From Epiperipatus broadwayi (lineage: Eukaryota > Onychophora > Udeonychophora > Euonychophora > Peripatidae), in NCBI GenBank assembly GCA_028023455.1, contig JAQFVV010012400.1, positions 11,479,748 through 11,543,747 on the forward strand: a DNA stretch of 64,000 nucleotides, in the 5' to 3' direction. The position numbers and the translations under genes were made by a program. Below are positions 60,866-64,000 of this stretch, piece after piece. A model generated the notes under the pieces. The model did not search any database, was not told the origin of the DNA, and saw only the letters and a list, made by a program, of their open reading frames with translations. Each line of letters starts with the position of its first letter. Within the stretch, counting starts at the first letter, position 1.

Positions 60866-61094
60866 TAATGAATAACTTATAAAAATAATTAATATACTTC
60901 CATTAAGTGGTTTGCATCAAAGTTGTGAGGGCAACAAGTTTGACACTTATCAATTAAACTATAGTAATTTATTATCTTTATATATACTGAACAATGACAG
61001 AAATATGTATAAGAGATTGTAGTCTGGACCAGATGATGAGCGCTGGTCATGAATTTTCACATGCTTTTGGTCAAATGTTGATACTTACATATCT

Positions 61095-61205
61095 TCACAA
61101 GGTCTTAAAGGTGGAGAGAACCCAGTCCCTACCTTGTGTGAAAGAGATGTAGTGAAAATTACACTACAGAAATGTTATTCATTATTAGATAATATTATTT
61201 GTTAG
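61095..61205 (+). repeat. dispersed direct repeat, copy 2
   Basis: TTAAAGGTGGAGAGAACCCA, TACCTTGTGTGAAAGAGATG and AAATGTTATTCATTATT parallel copy 1 about 340 bp upstream. Confidence 0.75.
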
Positions 61206-61904
61206 TAAAATATATTACAACAAGAGACTTTTAGATTACTGTCTGTGATGTCATTTTTGTTTATATAAGAACTGCCATTTTATATGTTTTTAAGTATTGC
61301 TTATTACTACAGTCATTTTGTTGTATTTAATTAATAGTTATATTAGTTATATACTGTGTTAAAGATTCATTACATGAAAATAAAAAATTATTACACAATA
61401 ATTAAATTTTCTTCAGACAGATAGTACTTGTATAATGACAATTAATATATAATTCATATTGAAATCATAACAAAATATTGTATATAAATGTAATAAACGA
61501 TTTAGCAGCTTTATAACTAGGAAACTAATTGAAGTGTTATTAATTCTTTGAAGAAGTGACTGTCTTGATTTTTTATTTTATTCTACATATTGCTACTTGA
61601 TAATAAAAAAAATCGATAATCTTATCGTGATACGTATTATGAGCAACTACTATTATTTTTAACTGTCTTTAAAAAAAGATTGTCAATTCTATTAACATAA
61701 CAATATCCTATATACAAATATAATTTTTTTTTTTCAAATATAATTTTTTATTAACAATATCCTTATTTAAATATCACTAATATAATGCATTTTATATTAA
61801 AGTTTGAATATTGAGTTAGTGGTATTATTTAATAAATCCAATTTATAATATTTATTAATGCTCAAAACATTTATTTGTGTATGATTTTTTAAAAAAAAAA
61901 TTAA

Positions 61905-62125
61905 TGATATGTAACTCAGTTATATTGTTATTGAGCAATTGCTTTTAAATTTCAACATCAAATGGGTCTTATCACTTATATTTAAATAAAAATAATATTG
62001 CTACATTGATTATTTATGCAGGTTTGCCTTCAAAAGCAATTGTAAATGTTAATTGTTTTCCAAAATAGAACAAAATAGAAATTACGATAGATGGCGCTTG
62101 AAGGTTTAAAATCATTTCATAAGTA
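61905..62125 (+). repeat. left member of direct repeat flanking the LINE fragment
   Basis: Contains ATTGCTACATTGATTAT, GTTTTCCAAAATA, AAAATAGAAATTACGATAG and GCTTGAAGGTTTAAAATCAT. All recur in the same order at 63,690-63,930 with about 10-20 percent divergence by eye. It overlaps the first codons of the LINE match. Confidence 0.7.
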
Positions 62126-63560
62126 TCAATTAGCGAGTATAGAATCAGTTAAAGTTAAAAATGGGGAGGGACTAAGGCAAGGATGCCCTATGTCACCTTA
62201 TTTTGTTTTTGCTGTATTTAAGAGAAACGAAAAGAGCTATAGAAAGACTAGGAAGAGGGGTAGAGATACCATTAATAGGTGGCAAGGGAGTATATACATT
62301 ATAGGGTCTTTTATTTGCAGATGATGTCTTCTTGTGCACAGAAAGAAGGGAAGATATGAAAGTTATGATGAGGACATGTACAAGGATGGGGATTAAATTT
62401 AGTAAAGAAAAATCAAAAGTAATGATGATTAATACTAGGAAAAGAGAAAATGAAGAATTTTTATTGGGGGATATAAAGTTAAGTGTGGTAAATATGTATA
62501 ACTATTCGGGAATTATCTTAAGTAAGCAGAGAAATTGCTTGGATGAATGGGAGAAAAAATGATAAATGAAACAATGAAAAGAAAGGGACAGAAAAAGAAA
62601 TTAACAGTGTTTTCATATAATAAATATGATGTAGCTAAAAATGTATGGAAGAGAATGGCAGTAGCAGAATTAAAATATGATAACAATGCATTATGTGTAA
62701 GTAAAGAGTGTTAGATTACTTAGAAAATGTACAAAGGAAAGTAGAAAGACATGTATTAGAAGCAGATGTGTGGATGGCAAAGGAGACAATTCAAAGAGAA
62801 ATGGGATGGTCAAGTTTTTATATGAGAGATGCAAAAAGCAAAATGAAAATGTTCAGTAGACTGCAGTTTATGGATAATAAGAGAATAACCAAAATAGTAT
62901 TTAATTGGGATATGAGTAAAGGGCAAACAACAAGATGGGTGAGAAAGATGGTATGGTATGCAGAAGATTTGGATAAAGAATTTATGTCAGTATACTTAAG
63001 CAAAAGGTGGGATGATTATGTTAGGAGAATTGTTGAGTGTAATAGTTGCAAAGAATGGGATAGATGAATAGATGCATTAATAAAGAACAGGAAGTTGGAG
63101 AGATGGAGAACTAGTATTAAGAATAAAAAGAGTTTAAATATATATAGAAATAAATAGAATATTGGGTATGAGTTAATTTATGATAATAGTAGGGAAAATA
63201 GTTTACTGTTTAAGGCTCTAACAGAATCTTTATCAACAAGGGAATATACACGTAAATGGACAAATGTGGGTGGTTTAGTCTGCAAGTTGTGTAAGGACGG
63301 ATAGAAAATATTAGGCATCTGTTAATTGATTGTAAATGTTTGCAAGTAGATAGGGCACAAATAATGAATTTGTGGGAAAATAAATATAAACAAAGGGATT
63401 ATACAGAAGGTGGGTTCTTGGTTTTTATACTGGGTTTGGAAAAAGATAAGGGGGATTTAGATATAAAAGCTATGGAGTTGACAAAGATTATGTTATGGAA
63501 ATGAGATGAAACAGGATAGAGAAGAATATGGAAAAAACTTAGGGCAGGGAATGGAAAGGG
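62085..63560 (+). pseudogene. decayed LINE reverse transcriptase fragment, third family
   Basis: Frames at 62,091-62,324, 62,332-62,562 and 62,708-63,067 belong to one broken gene. They read KVKNGEGLRQGCPMSPYFVF, then GLLFADDVFLCTERREDM across the first frameshift near 62,310-62,350, then GIKFSKEKSKVMM and LSVVNMYNYSGI. A tether region follows with ENVQRKVERHVLEADVW and EMGWSSFYMRDAKSKM. Near 63,275-63,345 a CKLCKDG...HLLIDCKC zinc-like motif appears across a frame change. The catalytic FADD is kept, but frameshifts and stops inactivate it and the 5' half is missing. It is clearly different from the RTE copies; I do not assign a clade. Confidence 0.8.
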
Positions 63561-63689
63561 AAAGTAAAGTGGCTAACAGGTTTCTCCGGCCATGATATCT
63601 GAGAAATTCCTGATTTTGATAAGAGAAGTCACAATGCATCCCATCTCATTTCATCATTCAGTTAATTGCATATAGGTTTTATAAAATAA

Positions 63690-63930
63690 TCCCATAAAAT
63701 ATTCAAACCTTAATATCAAATGGATCATATCAATTTTATTTCAATAAAAATGATGTTGCTACATTGATTATATTATTAGTTATCTTAAATAGGAATTGAA
63801 AAAGAATGATTATTTTCCAAAATATGTCCCACAGAGAATTTTTTTATGAAATCACATGATGATATGTAGAATAAAATAGAAATTATAATAGATGATGCTT
63901 GAAGATTTAATATCATTTCATAAATGACAT
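63690..63930 (+). repeat. right member of direct repeat flanking the LINE fragment
   Basis: Carries GTTGCTACATTGATTAT, TATTTTCCAAAATA, AAATAGAAATTATAATAG and GCTTGAAGATTTAATATCAT, parallel to the repeat at 61,905-62,125. No reverse transcriptase match follows it before the window ends. Confidence 0.7.
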
Positions 63931-64000
63931 GTAACTTTATATGGTATTATTAAAAAGTTTTAAAAATATTTGTTTTATATCATTCATCTAGTCATAAAAA

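Noticed and set aside
61905-63930. LTRs of a retrovirus-like element
   Set aside because: The enclosed reverse transcriptase is LINE-type, and the left repeat overlaps its coding region.

Overview
This is an A+T-rich animal genomic window made almost entirely of introns, intergenic DNA and old transposable elements. A lophotrochozoan, most likely a mollusc and plausibly an octopus-like cephalopod, fits best. The reasons are a spliced Mox-type homeobox, RTE LINEs with (TGA/ATG)n tails, several tRNA-derived SINE families, a decayed mariner, and repeated fold-back elements. The taxonomic call is an inference. The assembly has a 500-base N gap at 18,093-18,592, and 21 bases of Illumina adapter remain 217 bp beyond it.

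Host genes: only one host coding exon is secure. A minus-strand exon at 23,117-23,286 encodes homeodomain residues 1-44 of a Mox/MEOX protein. It ends at a consensus donor exactly between residues 44 and 45. I did not see the exon for the rest of helix 3 (the WFQNRR region) in the sequence below it. A weaker candidate is a 26-codon first coding exon on the minus strand at 34,098-34,175, with an AAG|GTAAGT donor.

Layout: 1-10 kb holds an RTE 3' end, short tandem repeats, an unidentified block at 2.9-3.7 kb, degenerate TTAGGG repeats, two tRNA-like SINEs, and a decayed RTE copy carrying a nested MITE. 10.4-13.3 kb (minus strand) holds an apparently intact RTE LINE with one 943-residue endonuclease-reverse transcriptase ORF. 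13-23 kb has a large inverted repeat, the gap and the adapter. 23-29 kb has the Mox exon and two more RTE fragments, one split by a MITE. 31-32 kb has a dead mariner transposase. 33-47 kb has fold-back/TIR elements, a 163-bp poly-G tract, an 86-bp minisatellite, and SINEs. 47-60 kb has a broken L1/Tx1-like LINE, a second broken LINE split by about 2.8 kb of other sequence, a TIR element, and a SINE with a clean target-site duplication. 62-63.6 kb has a third LINE fragment flanked by direct repeats.

How the parts relate: the intact RTE is a plausible source of machinery for the (ATG)n-tailed sequences in the window, namely RTE fragments and one SINE. The other elements are inactive fossils that show the order of nested insertions. 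I found no operon-like, CRISPR, viral or other multi-gene system. Most open reading frames outside the LINEs are short chance frames in A+T-rich or low-complexity DNA.
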